Assembly: GCA_036186865.1 (NCBI GenBank)
Contig: AP025042.1
Location: 11,006,347 to 11,070,346 of the forward strand
Direction of reading: 5' to 3'
Source: Eustoma russellianum
Lineage: Eukaryota; Streptophyta; Magnoliopsida; Gentianales; Gentianaceae
DNA: 64,000 nt
A program made the position numbers and the translations under genes. The notes beneath the pieces are model-generated. The model had not been told where the DNA came from, searched no databases, and worked only from the letters and a program-made list of their open reading frames with translations. This document shows, piece after piece, positions 20,147 to 32,847 of this stretch. Numbering within the stretch: the first letter of the stretch is position 1; each line of letters begins with the position of its first letter.

Positions 20147-21792
20147 TGTTGAGAAATATGTTTAGATAATTTTCAAAGTCATGATTTTAAATGTTGAATA
20201 CTTAAAAATGTCACACATGGTGGTATAGATGATTAAAAGTTGAATAAATGAAGAAAAATGACATCGATCTCTCAGGTTATTGCACTTTGCTCGATCGATG
20301 TACATCGATCGATCTATGTAAGACAGAGAAAAACCAAGACCATACTGTGATACATCGATCTCTAAACCTGAGACACATCGATCAGTCGATGTACATCAAA
20401 CCCTCACTTCGATCGACCGATGTAGGTCAGAGACAAACTCTGAGCTTTACTGTGACACATCGATCTCTCAAGCTAAGGCTCTTTAATCGATCGATGTTTA
20501 GGGTTTTTAGAAATATTTTTCTAAAATGTGATAAAATGGTTGTTTTCATTTTTACATGATTTATATATGCTTATCATGTTGTTATTATATGTTGCCAAGT
20601 GTACAAGGTGATTATGTGGCCATCCAATGAGTTGAAGACACATAAAACTTGATGATGAAGATGATGACATATTGGCATTCTTATCTTCAAGGCTTATTTC
20701 ACACTATAAATAGAAGGCAAAGGTGAAGAAGAAGAACACACACTTAAAAGCTAAAGTTGAAGTTCATTGTCTTACTATCTTCTTCTCTTCATTCTTGTTT
20801 CATTATTTGTGTAGCCAAGGTGTTCTTGCGATATTTGGTGTAGAGCTACATGCCTCTCTTGGTGCTTTTGTAAGATTGATTAGCCAAATTTATAAGGCTA
20901 CATCAATAGGTGATAAAGGTGTTGCAACCAAGAGTTACATAGAGGTGTTCATCCAAGTCTTGAATAGAGTTGGTGTTTAACCCAAGGATCAAGCTTGGTT
21001 CTTGTTGTATTTGTGTTCATTTCATAGTGAAAACCAAGGAAAGGTGTTCCTTCGGACTGGAGCAGGTCACATTGACCGAACCAGGATAAATTTTTGGTGT
21101 TCTTGTCTTCTTTCTACTTTTCTGTTTTCTTTCCGTTTTCACTGCAGATTTCACACAATTTCACACGTCTTGAAAAATAGAAAAACACTTTAGAAATTCG
21201 TGATTTTTGGTGAAGTTATACTTCAGACTGTTATCTTTCATTCGCAACAAGAATCACTTGATTTGATCAAAGGAAAGTTAGTCTTTCAGTCATTGCAACA
21301 TAACTGCTCCATTCTGGTTGCAATCTGACCAGTCTCAAAGAAACTGGAATTCTGATTTCATCAAGAATAGTTTCAGTCAAAACCTTTTGAAACATTAACT
21401 AGGCATCTTAAGGAGTGTTTTGAGATAAATATCAATCTTTTTGGTTGAGTAATTAAAGAGAAACACGTTTTCAAAGTTCAGCACTATTCTGTCCAATTCT
21501 GTACAGATTGACCATTTGAGTCTTTTTTATTTGATTAAAGGGCCAACAATCTTATTTTTGTCTCATTTTTGGATAGACTCTATTTAAGACATTGAAATTA
21601 ATTTCTAAAGAGTTTCATAATTTTTAGAGTTGTGTATACTGAGTTTTGAATTTTTCAAAAATGGGTACTGAATCTGAGGAGGTCTCAGATTCTGTTTACA
21701 AAGGGGATTTTAATCAAGGGTAGTAGTGTAATTTCCACTAACAACTATTCACCCCTCTCCTCTAGTGGTGTTTACTGCAGGTGTACGGTCCA
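20147..21792 (+). repeat. A2 5' LTR (1,646 bp)
   Basis: It begins TGTTGAGAAATATG and ends GTACGGTCCA. The upstream half has CGATCGATCGATG palindromes (20262-20500). A good TATA candidate, ACTATAAATAG, is at 20703-20713, followed by a purine-rich stretch. Near the 3' end is the ACTATTCACCCC stretch also seen in A1 and, in variant form, in family B. A short open frame at 20723-20980 is LTR sequence. Confidence 0.9.
20703..20713 (+). promoter_or_regulatory. A2 LTR TATA box candidate
   Basis: ACTATAAATAG is the best TATA match in this LTR. The A1 LTR has a weaker version, ACTATAAGTAG, in the same context (2940-2950). Transcription would start shortly downstream; no start site can be seen directly. 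Confidence 0.6.
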
Positions 21793-21797
21793 AAAAT

Positions 21798-21809
21798 TGG
21801 TACCAGATC
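21798..21809 (+). promoter_or_regulatory. A2 primer-binding site
   Basis: TGGTACCAGATC, five bases after the LTR end, resembles the TGGTATCAGAGC site for initiator-methionine tRNA with two changes. Its position confirms the LTR boundary. Confidence 0.7.
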
Positions 21810-21920
21810 GAGGCCAACACCATCACTCTAAGAAGCAAGTTTCAATACCATACAAAGAAGACAAAGCCAAGAAACAACAATTCATAGTAGCCTGCTTATC
21901 TGAAATCAAAGGTACATAAA

Positions 21921-22903
21921 ATGGCCATTGTTTCTCACAAAGATAAGTTGGAACATATGTCTACCCAACGCCCTCCTCTTTTTGATGGAAATAATTTTGT
22001 TTATTGGAAACTTAGGATGAGACTATTCTTAATGGCTATATACATCGATTTATGGTCTATAGTTGAAGGTGGGTCGTATATTCCAATGAAAGTTGTTCAA
22101 GTAAATGGTGTAACACAAGAAGTATAAATGTATAAAAGTGAATGGACAAGTGAAGATAAAAAGAAAATTTTTGTGAATGCTAAAGCTATGCAATTATTTT
22201 TGAATGGACTAACGGCCTCTGAAGTAGTATATGTTTCAAACTGCACAAGTGCACATGACATGTCGAAATTACTAGAATTAAAGCATGAAGGTACTGGCGG
22301 TGTAAAAGAGTTTAAAATAAAAATGCATATGACTAAACTTTAATCGTTTAAAATGTTACCGAACGAATCCATAACATCTATGGATTTGAGGATCACTAAC
22401 ATTTTCAATGCACTTGAAGCTTTAAGTAAATCTTTTACCAACAACGAAAAAGTTCAAAAAGTGCTGCAGAGTCTTCCTGCTGAATGGGATCCGAATGTGA
22501 CAACAATTGAGGAGGCAAAGTCAATCACTAAAATGGACGAATTGATCGACTCACTTAGAGTTTATGAGGTAAAATTGAATCAGCAAAAATCTGAGTCATC
22601 TAAATCATCCGGTAAGTTTATTGCTTTCAAATCAACTGAGTCACATATAAATAATGATGAAAGTAATAGCGATAATGAATTTGACGATGATTTAATATTA
22701 ATACCTAGAAAACTTAGAAAGTTTTTCAAACGGCCTAATAGAAATGGAAAACAATCTTCTTCTTCTACTTCTTCTCAACTTAGGAAAAATAATTTGAATA
22801 ACTCTGATAACAACACGTGGTATAATAAGGAATTAAAATTCTATGAATGTGGACAAAAAGGACATATCTCTTATGATTGTCCAACAAAGAAAAATAACAA
22901 CAA

Positions 22904-22942
<39 letters not shown>

Positions 22943-23006
22943 GACAAAGAGGCGCAAAAACCTAAGGCAAAGGAGTCCAAGTCGAGAAGAGGCAAACGGA
23001 CAATGA
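21921..23006 (+). pseudogene. gag: A2 gag (capsid/nucleocapsid), two in-frame stops
   Basis: The frame starts at ATG 21921 and stays in register to 23006, interrupted by TAA at 22125-22127 and 22341-22343. The N-terminus has the copia motif RPPLFDGNNFVYWKLRM; the middle has LLELKHEGTGGVKEFKI and LPNESITSMDLRITNIFNAL, typical of Sirevirus-like Gag. The zinc knuckle near residue 310 reads YECGQKGHISYDC, but the first cysteine is replaced by phenylalanine. An AAT microsatellite (about 22907-22939) directly after it adds a long asparagine run. A frame shift near 23000 leads to protease. This is a dead capsid gene. Confidence 0.88.
22907..22939 (+). repeat. AAT microsatellite inside A2 gag
   Basis: An uninterrupted AAT run of about eleven units follows the zinc knuckle and encodes polyasparagine. 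The equivalent point in the element B gag (37665-37700) has no such run. Confidence 0.85.
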
Positions 23007-23302
23007 AGGCAAGCACTTGGAGCGACTCTTCCGACTCAGAATCGGAAAACGAAGAAGCTCAAATCTGCTTTGTATCCAGCGAGGTAAACTGCAAAGAAGG
23101 CAAACAGGAGACAAAGTCAAAGAATCTAAAAACCAAATGGTTTTTAGACAGCGGATGTTCAAGGCATATGACAGACAACCCCAAACTATTCACCGAGTTA
23201 GAACATATCGAGAATGGAGGAAAGGTGACATTCAGTGACAACAACAAAGGAAAAGTTGTTGGAAAAGGAACAATTGGGGATCATAACACATTTCGAATAT
23301 GA
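23003..23302 (+). pseudogene. pol: A2 protease
   Basis: One frame of about 100 codons begins with a Ser/Asp/Glu-rich segment and contains WFLDSGCSRHMT (about residues 46-57). This is the copia aspartic protease active site with D-S-G intact, followed by a TFSDNNKGKVVGKGTI motif. The frame ends in TGA at 23300-23302, but the downstream frame is in the same register, so a single stop separates protease from the pre-integrase part. Confidence 0.85.
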
Positions 23303-24204
23303 AATGTGTTGTTAGTAAGCAATCTTTCTTACAATTTATTAAGTATTTCGCAACTTATAGATTCTAGTTATCATGTTTCTTTTCTTCCTAGTTGGTGTGA
23401 TATAATAAATGAAAAGGGAGAAGTTGTATTAAAAGGAAATAGGGATGATAACATTTATACTCTTTCCTTTGATAACATGTTAGATGCTAAGGTTAAGTGT
23501 TTAATATCACATGACTTAGATGTGAACTTGTGGCATAGACGACTAGACCATATAGGAATTTTCAACTATTGAAAAGTTAGATAAGAAGAATCTAATCAGA
23601 GGTATGCCTAAGTTAGACTTCGATAATTTCCAACTATGTGAAACATGTATTAAAGAAAAACACATTTAAGAAATGTTGAAGCCAAAACATGAAGTGAGAA
23701 CTAGTCATGTACTAGAATTGCTTCACTTAGACTTATTTGGTCTAAGTAGGACAAGAAGTCTAGGTGGAAACTACTATGTGTGTCATAATAGATGATTACT
23801 CACGATACACATGTACATTGTTCTTAACACACAAAGACGATGCTCCAGTGGCAATCAAAACTCTTATCAAGCAACTCGAAAATCTTTACGAAGAAAATAT
23901 TAAAAGAATTAGAAGTGATAGAGGTGGAGAATTTAAAAACAAAGATGTAATCAAATTTTGTGAATTACATGGAATAAAACATGAATTCTCACCATCTAGA
24001 ACACCACAACTCAATGGAGTTGTTGAACGTAAAAACAGAACCATACAAGAAATAGCAAGGATAATGTTGTGTGAAAACAAAGTACCTAAGTATTTATGGG
24101 CTAAAGCTGTTAGTTGTACTTGTTATATTATAAGTAGACTTTCTATTAGAAAGAAATTAAATAAAATGCCTTACGAATTGTTAAACAACAGACAACCTAA
24201 ATAA
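23303..24204 (+). pseudogene. pol: A2 pre-integrase domain and integrase
   Basis: 23306-23572 carries LLSISQLIDSSYHVSF and NLWHRRLDHIG, the pre-integrase zinc-binding part. A shift near 23570 and further stops separate it from 23764-24204, the integrase core. That core reads VIIDDYSRYTCT, RSDRGGEFKN and then SRTPQLNGVVERKNRTI, so the catalytic D, D and E positions are present. It ends at a TAA (24202-24204), after which the same frame continues. Integrase would insert element DNA into the host chromosome; this copy cannot be expressed whole. Confidence 0.87.
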
Positions 24205-24749
24205 AATAATATTAGAGTTTTTGATTATAAATGTTTTGTACTTAATACTAAAGATAATCCAGAAAAATTTGAGCAAAAGTCTATTGAATGCATATTTGTT
24301 GGTTATTCATCTAATTCTAGAGCATATAGGTGTTATAATTCTGCATCTAGACAGAGAATTGAATCCATACATGTGAAATTCAATGAGAATACATGTTTTG
24401 AAGTAAGTGATAAAAAGAAACAAGAGGATAATGTTGAAAATATGTTTGATGATGATGATGTATTACTTGAGCCAGTATATGATCATGTAGAATCAACTCT
24501 CCCTCAACAAGACATGCAAGAACCCTTAAATGAAACAAATGAAGAAATTTTGCAAATAGAAGATATTCCATCTAATGTTCCAATTGTATATGATAATGTT
24601 CACATTAATGAAACATTTGAACAAGATGAGGGTGAACCTAGTCAACCTAGGAATTGGTGGCTTATAAAAGATAAACATAAACACCCTAAAGAGTTAATCA
24701 TTGGTGATCCAAGTGTTAGGATTAGAACATGTAGAAACATAACTCAAGC
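24205..24749 (+). pseudogene. pol: A2 integrase C-terminus and linker to RT, up to the E insertion
   Basis: The frame of the integrase continues after one stop, with FVGYSSNSRAYRCYN and an acidic linker rich in Asp and Glu, then GDPSVRIRTCRNITQA. It is cut at 24749 by element E. The matching continuation starts at 58019 with GHWLISHLEPKNVKEAL-type sequence (the W position is TGA). Confidence 0.85.
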
Positions 24750-27700
24750 TGTTACGACCCGCACTACCGGGCAAGTCGAGATAACTAAATGAAGAAAATT
24801 ATGATGGAATCCAAAATGCGATCGTTGCGCCGCGCAAGGCGGTCGAGATAAAATTTTGTCTGACACTGAAGCATATAAATCACAACCCTAGACGGTACGA
24901 TACTTAAGCAATTAATTTAAACAATTACCCAATTAGGATACAAAATGATCTTACAATTAAATAAACATAAAAGAAAAATAGGACATAGGAGAAATGATAA
25001 ATGGCAATATTGTATTTCTCCCGCCACTAGCCTTACGATTTTCGACAATCCAAGCAAAGGAGTAAGACAACCACTTGTCCTTTCTTTTTCTTTTCATGTC
25101 ATCCTTACTGCTTTATCTTACACCCCTAAATTACTCCAACCAATAGAAGTGCATGCATTTCTACAACTCTTGTCATTTCTTTCCAACTTCAAGACAAGAA
25201 AAAGGATTCTCGCACTCTTCCTCCCCACCTTAGAATTCGGTCCATAAAAGACAAGGAGAAAAGAATATTTTTTCTTATTCCCACTTATGCATCTTTCACA
25301 TCATTCTTTTTCCATCCCCAATACTTCCCGAAACCGAGAACCAAGGCAAGAAAGAGGGAGAAAGTGACCTTTAATCACCTCACTCTTTTGTCTTCTTATG
25401 CCCCTTCTTCCAACTAACAACTCCACATGCAAGTCTTACACATTCACTATTCTTTCATTTTCTTCTAATCTTCTAAGGAAATGATGAATATTCCTCACCA
25501 CCATTTCTTAAATTTTGGCCATAGCAAAGAAAAGAGGGAAGACATTCACTTTCACCTCACTTCATTCAATCAAAATTCAGGCACCTTATACCAAAGACCA
25601 TGCCTTTTTCCTTTCCCCACATCATGACAAAAATTCTCCCATCCCCACCCTCCATATCAGAGTTAGGGCATCCAACACGAAGTACAATCTTCTTTCTCCA
25701 CCCCAACTTTCTTTCACTTCTTCATTTCAAACAATTGCAACTCCATTTTTCCCTTCTAAAAGAAAAGCTCTCTCCACTCCACTCTCTCTCAAAGTCAAAG
25801 TTTCTACTCCTTATTTTCCATTCCATCCGTAAGAGACACTAGAAAAAAAGAATACAATTCTTCCAACTTCAAGAAAAGAATCAAGATTCCAAGGTATAGG
25901 AAATTCAAGGTGAGGATACCACCATTATTTCTAAGCACCTTCTTCTTCATCCATTCTTTCAAAAGATCTCATTTTCCTCCTCCTTAGGCTTCCGTCCGTG
26001 AACCATAGTGGAAAAGAGGAAGAGAAGATTCTTCAAACTTTAAATAGAAGAAGGTTTTCAAGTATAAGGACCTTTAAGGTAGGAAACTACAACTTTCAGT
26101 TTAATTCTCTTATCCTTACCCATCCTTCAAATTGATCCATTTTCATTCATTTTCTTCGATTAGGCTGAAAGATATCCAAGAGGAAGAAAAGAAACAATCT
26201 TTTCTTTCTAGGAATAAGAATAAGTAGGGAAAGGCAAGTATCTCTTCCTAGTTTCTTCATGAATATTAAAAATGGAGTCTATTATGTTAAAATCTAAGGA
26301 TTGATCGTGCATGCACAAGGCTAATTGGTGTAAACATTAAGAACTTAAAGAAAGAGCATTTTCATGTCCATCATCTTATGACCTTGACAAAATGTCTGCA
26401 CATGCGTATGTTCATGACTATGGTGAAAGGAAAAAGTGTCTTGCATGTCACTTTGATGATGCATATTGGACGATTACGTGTGTATGATGTAGTCAACATG
26501 ATATGCACATCCCCCACGGCTATGTGTGTATAGTTGCATGTTGATGAAGTCTTTTGATGAGTCTAGGAAGATGCATGTAAACAAAAGTTTTATATATGAA
26601 ATAGTAGGTAAAGTGAAGTGTGTGGGTGTATATAATTCAGTCAAAATGGAAAAAAGGTGTCATAATGATGTTTTAAAAATTACTTGAGTATACTTATATG
26701 TGTATCTTATATGTGGTAAATTAATTGACAAGTTACAACGTGTATTTTATTTGCATTTGCTCATTTTCAGCCAAGTGACCTCTTATGTGTCATATTGATA
26801 TTTTAAAGAATATTTATGCATAAATACTTGTAACTTGTTGTAATTATAAAGCTAACAAGTAATGATAGGAAGTTGTGTAAGTGTGCGTATGTGTTTCGGC
26901 CTAGTGGCTAAAAGAAATATCACGGTGATGATTTAAATAATTATTGGAGTGAACATGTATGTTTCCTTTGCATGGACTAATGTCACGGTTAAGTGGCAAG
27001 GTGTATTTGTGTGTGTATGTGTGCATTTGGCCCAATGGCCTAACTATGTATTAATATGTTGTTCTAAGTTATATACATGGAAAAATATGAACTTGATGCA
27101 CTATATGACAAGAAACTAAAGATGGAATGCAAGAAAATTAAGGAAGTGACAACTAGCATAAAATCAAACAAAATGGGTGGTTTATCAATTTGGCCGAAAT
27201 TCCCATAAGAAACAAAATGATAATTTTTATTTTTCTAAAATAATGAGGAAACAAGCTACTGAATAAAGAATTCAAATAAGGACTAAAGAAAGGACCAACA
27301 AGGGGTAAAAAGAGAATTTCGTTTCATTGCAATAATAAACTAGCTAACCGTTATTCGTAAGTGATGGAAATATTAGAAATATCGAACCAGTCGAACAAAC
27401 GCATTTCTTCATGCATACACAGAAAGGCTTTTAAAAGCCACATGTTTTATTGTACTACGCATTTTAAGAAAAAGGATTATCACTCACGTTTTAAAAGATT
27501 TTTTATACGACATGTTGATAAGTATGATTTTATCGCACAAAATATTCTAAAATGATATTTTTACGAACCATACCCTGCGTCGACTGACTCCATATGAGAC
27601 ACGTTATGCTGTTTTGACAGCTCATGTTCATGTTGGAGGCTGCCTGACATCAGGAGTAGTACAGAGGATGTCAGGGGCAACTTATGTTATGATACACCTC

Positions 27701-28216
27701 TTTATGGGTTTTTATGTTTATATGTCCGCTCCATGACATCGTAATCTAGGTTAGAGGTTAGGTGTCATAGGGGCGAGTTTATGTTTATGTTTGGCTGAGT
27801 GTAACACCGTGTATGGGACCCGAAATCTATGCCAAATGTGTGCTCGTTAGTCTGTATACGTATGATGTAACACCCAGGTTGGACCATCAGGATTTATAGA
27901 TGGTATTGTGACTACTTGGGGAGTCATCGTTAGTCTACGTGTGTATCATGTAACACTATGGTTGGACCATCGGGATTCATAGACGACACTGGGGACTACT
28001 CGGAGAGTTCAGTTGGTGAGTCTTATTTACATTCGTACCAGATATGATATGTTATGAACACCTCTATGACTATTATGATACAGAAACGATTATGATTTGA
28101 CACGCTACTTTCTGGAAAAAGATGCATGACTTTTATATCACATAAGCATACTGCATGTTTACCCGTGTCAGCCTACCAAACATAATCTTTGACCCTTAGC
28201 AAACCAAGGATGACAG
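24750..28216 (+). repeat. Element E 5' LTR, first part
   Basis: This matches 53841-57317 throughout, with many scattered differences, largely C/T and G/A. Contents are noncoding. Several short open frames (24945-25247, 25515-25832, 25600-25842) recur in the other LTR with altered residues and have no recognised domain. 27100-28216 contains an 82-bp internal tandem duplication. B interrupts it at 28216 with target site GACAG. Confidence 0.9.
27862..28023 (+). repeat. Tandem duplication of about 82 bp inside the E LTR
   Basis: A unit with ATGTAACAC..GGTTGGACCATC, then GATT-ATAGA, GACTACT-GG and GTTAGTCT occurs twice in tandem (from about 27862 and 27944). The 3' LTR has the same arrangement at about 56962-57125, so the duplication predates insertion of E. 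Confidence 0.75.
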
Positions 28217-28474
28217 TGTTGAGAAAAAGGGTTTGAGTGATTCACAAAATGCATGATTTAAATAACGTGTGGTAAAGAAATGCATGACACAATTTATTAC
28301 TTGACACGTTTTTGCGATAAACTTGCCTTATATACTTTATATATAATGTTGCCGTACTAACAAGACATGAAGATTTAAATCTTACATCAAATGGCAAACA
28401 TTTGTTGTGTTTGAACTATTTTCAGGTGCCACCATTAATGAACTAAACTAGTTCATTAAGTGAAGTACTTAGTT
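28217..28474 (+). repeat. Element B 5' LTR, first part
   Basis: This is the LTR start to the point where LINE-b inserted. It includes the AATGAACTAAACTAGTTCATT hairpin (about 28436-28457). The rest of the LTR resumes at 34239. It matches the start of every tandem unit from 38922 on. Confidence 0.9.
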
Positions 28475-28480
28475 TTTTTT

Positions 28481-28983
28481 AAATAAAAGGAGGGTTGCTC
28501 CTGGATTTTATTAAAAAAGCCCTCACTTATGGCAGAGGAATACCATTGTTACAAAGGAATAGATAACATAAAAGTACAAAAGATGACAAAGGCTGAAAAT
28601 GAAATCCACAACATTGGTGATAGCAAGGACGGTGTTCAAAAGGTGTATGATATGCCTCATCAAAACCCTGGCAGGCAAAACCACCCTTGTGGATAAAATC
28701 CTGCACGAAGGAAAAAGAGTACATATTTACCCCTTTTGAAACATATAGACCGTCTATTCTGATGCCAGCAGTCATATTCGGTAGACACTTCCGTATCCGA
28801 TTGTCCTCATGAGTGTCCCAATAGCATGCAAGAAGAAACACAGAATCCATCAGTGGCGTATAGTATGTAAAAGAATGTGGAGGTGCATGGCGTAAAAACA
28901 TACCCGGCCTGCCTGCAACCCAGAGGATGCAGGCAGAAGCGAAGTTAAAAAGCCAATCCATTTGGAAGACTGCCATGAAGAAA
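28481..28983 (-). other. LINE-b 3' UTR
   Basis: The region downstream of RNase H contains open frame 28527-28976 but no recognised domain. It has a conserved end motif, GGTATTCCTCTGCCATAAG on the minus strand, shared with LINE-a and LINE-c, then the A-rich tail. Confidence 0.65.
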
Positions 28984-30215
28984 CTAGTCGGGTCTCAAAT
29001 GCACAGTGGTGACATCAAGAGCGATACTACTGCGAACCAGTGGAGGCAATGTAGAGGCAGTAAAAGTAGAGGTTTCCGGATGTAGCAGACCATGTTGTGC
29101 CAAGTAATGGGCAGCCATGTTGGTCTCACGAAAAGTGTGATGCACATGGATGCTGGAGTCCGTGACTAAAGAGCGCAGTAGACGACAATGATACAGATTT
29201 GTCCTGTGCCGCAACTGGTCCATCATATGAGTGATCTGTAAACAATCTATTTCAAGAGTGATATTGCGATAAACAGGCAAAAAATAGAGTAGGGCAAAAA
29301 CTGCTGCTTGTATCTCTGCCTGAAGTGGAGGACAAACGGGCAAACGAAAAGATATAGCTCCCAGAAAGACACCCAAACTATCACGTAGAATAGCCCCACC
29401 TGCCGCGTAAGATCTACCTACTGCCGCATCCGTATTCAATTTTAATCTACCTGGTGGATGAGACTCCCATTTCACTACTTTTATTCGGCGTCCTTGAATT
29501 GGTGGAAGGAAATCCAATGTGCGTACCGTCCAATAACCTGTGGCTAGTTTAGTTCTGTCAATGGATTTACTCCATGAATATATTTCAGATTTTACCACCT
29601 CCATGAGGGTATGCGTTGAAACAATAACAGTGTCTACATATATAAGTGAGGCATATGAACGCCACACTGTGAAAGAAATAATACCAGGGATTACTATAGG
29701 CATTGCTCCTTGTAGTGTTGTTGGCGTGCTGTGAAAGTACCAGAATAATAGGTAAGCCCAGATGTGTTGTGGAATCATATGAGGGCCGCCCAGCGCTGCA
29801 GAGTAGAACATCCAAAAAGGAGAAACGATCGGGCAGTGTAAAAATATGTGGTCCACCGTAGCTGAAGAAAGCTTACAGAAAGGGCATATGGTAGGGCGAG
29901 AAACAACGAAATGACCAATATTATGTTCCAATGGAAGAGCTTTATTGTGTAGTCGCCAGAGAAAATTAGATATAGATGGCCGATGGTGCTTGTACCATAT
30001 AAACTACATGGAGTAGGTCGTAGGTCGCGGACTACGACACAAGTCATATGCGGAGGCAAGAGAAAATTCACCCAGTGTGGTTGGCGTCCAAACTGGTAAC
30101 CCTCCATCAATATCACTATTGGTTTCGCAGAATGGGTGTATTCGACAAAGCAATTTCCAGGTGGGGGAATCCGGCAATCTTGGATGAAAGTCACCCCTTG
30201 CTCCATATTTAGCAT
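28984..30215 (-). pseudogene. LINE-b ORF2 C-terminus: zinc motif and RNase H
   Basis: The minus-strand frame 28984-29931 (315 codons) begins with a zinc-type motif (CPFCKLSSATVDHIFLHC) and continues into an RNase H-like domain with LNTDAAV, AEIQAAV, EIDCLQ and a late RETNMAAHYLAQHG. The acidic residues expected for RNase H are present. The upstream piece, 29775-30215, holds the linker after the RT thumb but overlaps in other frames, so at least one frame shift separates them. Confidence 0.85.
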
Positions 30216-31567
30216 GCATAAACCTGCTCCATAGTGTGGTTCCCTGCTGATAAAACTACCACATACGACAGTGATAAGCTTCCTGTAGAGCCCTCAGATT
30301 TTGGATCCCCAAGCCTCCTTCTAAAAAAGGATAGGTTATTCGACCAAGCTACCCAGTGTCGTCTATGTCCCCAATAGAAACTTGACATTTTTTGCTCTAT
30401 AGAGTCAATAACCGATTTGGGCAAATTGCCCGCAACCATAAGATGCAGTAGTAGTGAAGAAATAACATATCAAAGCAGGACTAACCTGCCGGCCTGAGAA
30501 AGTAACTTGTTATGCCATCCATTGAGCCTTGAATCAATATGTTCTAATAGTGCCGAACAGTGGGTCGTTCGAGTCATACCCCTATGAAGCATCGATCCAA
30601 GATATCGAACAGGAAGATGTGTCATTTGCATTCCCAAAATGCTCTAGAAAACCGTCTGTTTATGTTGAGATAGTGTTGTGGATGGTATAAATCGACTCTT
30701 GCCATAGTTTATCTTTTGCCCCGAAGCCTTTTCATATATTGTTAAAAACTGCTGAAATATTTGTAAAGTTCGCTTAGTACCATGCAGGAAGATTAATAAA
30801 TCATCCGCATATGCCAAATGTGTGACATGAAAAGGCATTCTACCTAATCTGAAAGGTTGCAACATGTTGGATGCCACCATGGCCTTTAATCTTTGGGTAA
30901 AGCCTTCTAATGAAAGAATAAATAATAACGGCGAAAGTGGATCTCCTTGTTTCACCCCTCGGTAAGGCCGAAAAGATACAGTGGGAGAGCCGTTAACCAA
31001 AATTGATATTCGTGTGTTACGCAGATGGTTGAGAGTGATACGGACAAAGAAAGAAGCAAAGCCAAACTTCTCAAGCAGCAACTCCAAGTACTCCCAACTG
31101 ACTCAATCAAACGCCTTCATCATATCTAGCTTTAAGAACAAATGATTGTTGTCCCTGTCTAAATTATGTATCATTTCCTGTGCTAATAAAACCTGTGAGG
31201 ATATATCATGACCTTTCAAGAATCCTGATTGTTCCAGGGAAATGAGCTTGGGTAATAGAGTGCCTAGACGCATGGCAATAATTCTCGTGCAAACCTTACT
31301 GAGAAAATTAGTTAAACAGATGGGACGAAACTCACTGAATGTACTAGGCGAGGCCACTTTAGGAAGCAGAGTTAGCATTGCCTCCACCATGACTGAAGGT
31401 GGAGGCACTCCAATAAAAAATTCTTGTACAGCTATTATGACATCCGTTTGTATAATTGACCAACATGAACGATAAAATTTTCCATGGTATCTGTCGGGGC
31501 CTGCAGCACTTTGCGGATCAAGTTGCCAAACCACATCCTTTATCTCGGTTGGTTGTGGTATTCTCAA
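30216..31567 (-). pseudogene. LINE-b ORF2 reverse transcriptase
   Basis: On the minus strand the RT runs 31567-31103, then 31087-30644, then 30439-30209, the first three pieces largely in one register but with stop codons (for example after KLDMMKAFD near 31103). Key motifs: WQLDPQSAAGPD, FRPICLTN, GFLKGHDISSQ, KQGDPLSPLLFILSLEG, and the catalytic YADD at 30800-30811, intact. Downstream thumb sequence (SFYWGHRRHWVAW) is in the last piece. The enzyme would do target-primed reverse transcription; stops prevent that here. Confidence 0.9.
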
Positions 31568-32847
31568 AGAAATGCATTGTCATCCGGCGTAATAAGAGTG
31601 GGAATATGTTGAAGAATAGGAGCATAATCTCCAGTTGATTCCTTGGCAAAGAGAGATGTGCAATATATAACTGCCTCATTTTGTATAATATCCTGCGTTT
31701 GACATAAAATTCCGCTGGTGGTATGGATTTTGTGAATACGCAATTGCGAACGGCGGCCTTTAACAACGGAATGATAGTATTTTGTGTTGGCATCCCCATC
31801 TTTTAACCATTTAATCCTTGCTTTTTGCTTCCAACATTGATATTCATAATTTGTTACCTGCGTATACTCTGCTTTTGCTTTATTGTAATTTGATCTGGTT
31901 GTTTCAGAAGGGTGAAGATCCCATTCTGACTCTTCTTGACGGACGGATTCTTCTGCATGCTGCAGTTGAGTAAAGATATTTCCGAAAATATGTTTATTCC
32001 ACGTAGAGATGTCTTTCGTTAAACGAGATAATTTCTTGTAGAAACCATGCATCCCTCCTGTTGTTGGATAGGATTTCCAGGCATTTGCCACATAGGCATG
32101 AAAATCTGGATGAGAAAGCCAAGCGTCTAGAAAGCGAAAGGGACGTGGTCCTGTAGTTCGCGCTTTTTGGCAGGTTAGGAGCAAAGGGGTGTGGTCCGAT
32201 GAAATACGTGGTAAATGTGTAAGACATAGATCATCAAACTCGTCTTGGAATTGGGAATTCATGAATACCCAATCTACTCTGCGTTTAACCACTCCTAAAC
32301 CTCTTCCATCTACCCATGTGTATCGAGATCCATGGAACAAAGGGCTCATCAACGAGCAGTCCTCAATGCAGTCATTGAAATCTTGTAGCTGAGATAAAAC
32401 AGGCTAAGATCTTCCCACATGATCGTCCAAAGAACGAAAGGTGTTAAAATCACCACAAACCAACCAAGGACCTTGTATTTTTTGAGAATAAGACTTCATC
32501 GATGCCCATAACTGTCTTCGGATTCGAATTGTATGTCCCGCATACACCACTGAGTAAGTAAAATCAACGCTGTGTGCAATATGATGAAATTGTATGTGTA
32601 GAATTTGTCCATCATCTTGGAAAGAGAAAAGCCTCAGCACATGGGATTGCCAATATATCCATATTTTGCCAATTTCAGAAGAAAGATAATCCTTAAAACC
32701 CAGGTCCATACCATATCTGATGATCTGGAGCTGGGCGTGTTTAGGTTTAATTGGCGACAGTAAGTGTATTTTATGAGCATGCACCAAAAGTTTTAAACGA
32801 GGAAAAGAGGTGGTAAGACCTCTAATGTTCCATGCAATGACATTCAT
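31564..32847 (-). pseudogene. LINE-b ORF2 endonuclease and linker
   Basis: ORF2 probably starts at 32847 with MNVIAWNIRGL, the start of an APE-type endonuclease. The first frame includes VCGDFNTF and ends at a stop (32404). The same register resumes to 31564 with SRYTWVDGRG and ISSDHTPLLL, the C-terminal endonuclease motif with Ser-Asp-His. The metal-binding Glu expected about 30 residues from the start reads as Lys (SPIKPK), so catalysis is doubtful even without the stop. The remaining 150 residues are linker to RT. Confidence 0.85.

Noticed and set aside
21798..21809. Methionine-tRNA-like short matches as tRNA genes
   Set aside because: Only 12-14 bases match and they sit just after LTR ends, as primer-binding sites do; no cloverleaf is present.
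25515..25842. Pro/Ser/Phe-rich frames (and 54572-55005) as a conserved protein
   Set aside because: They are the same E LTR segment in two copies; frames differ by shifts and composition is low complexity.
24750..28216. Two E LTRs as independent solo LTRs
   Set aside because: Primer site, gag remnant and polypurine tract lie between them, and one CAAGC duplication flanks the whole.
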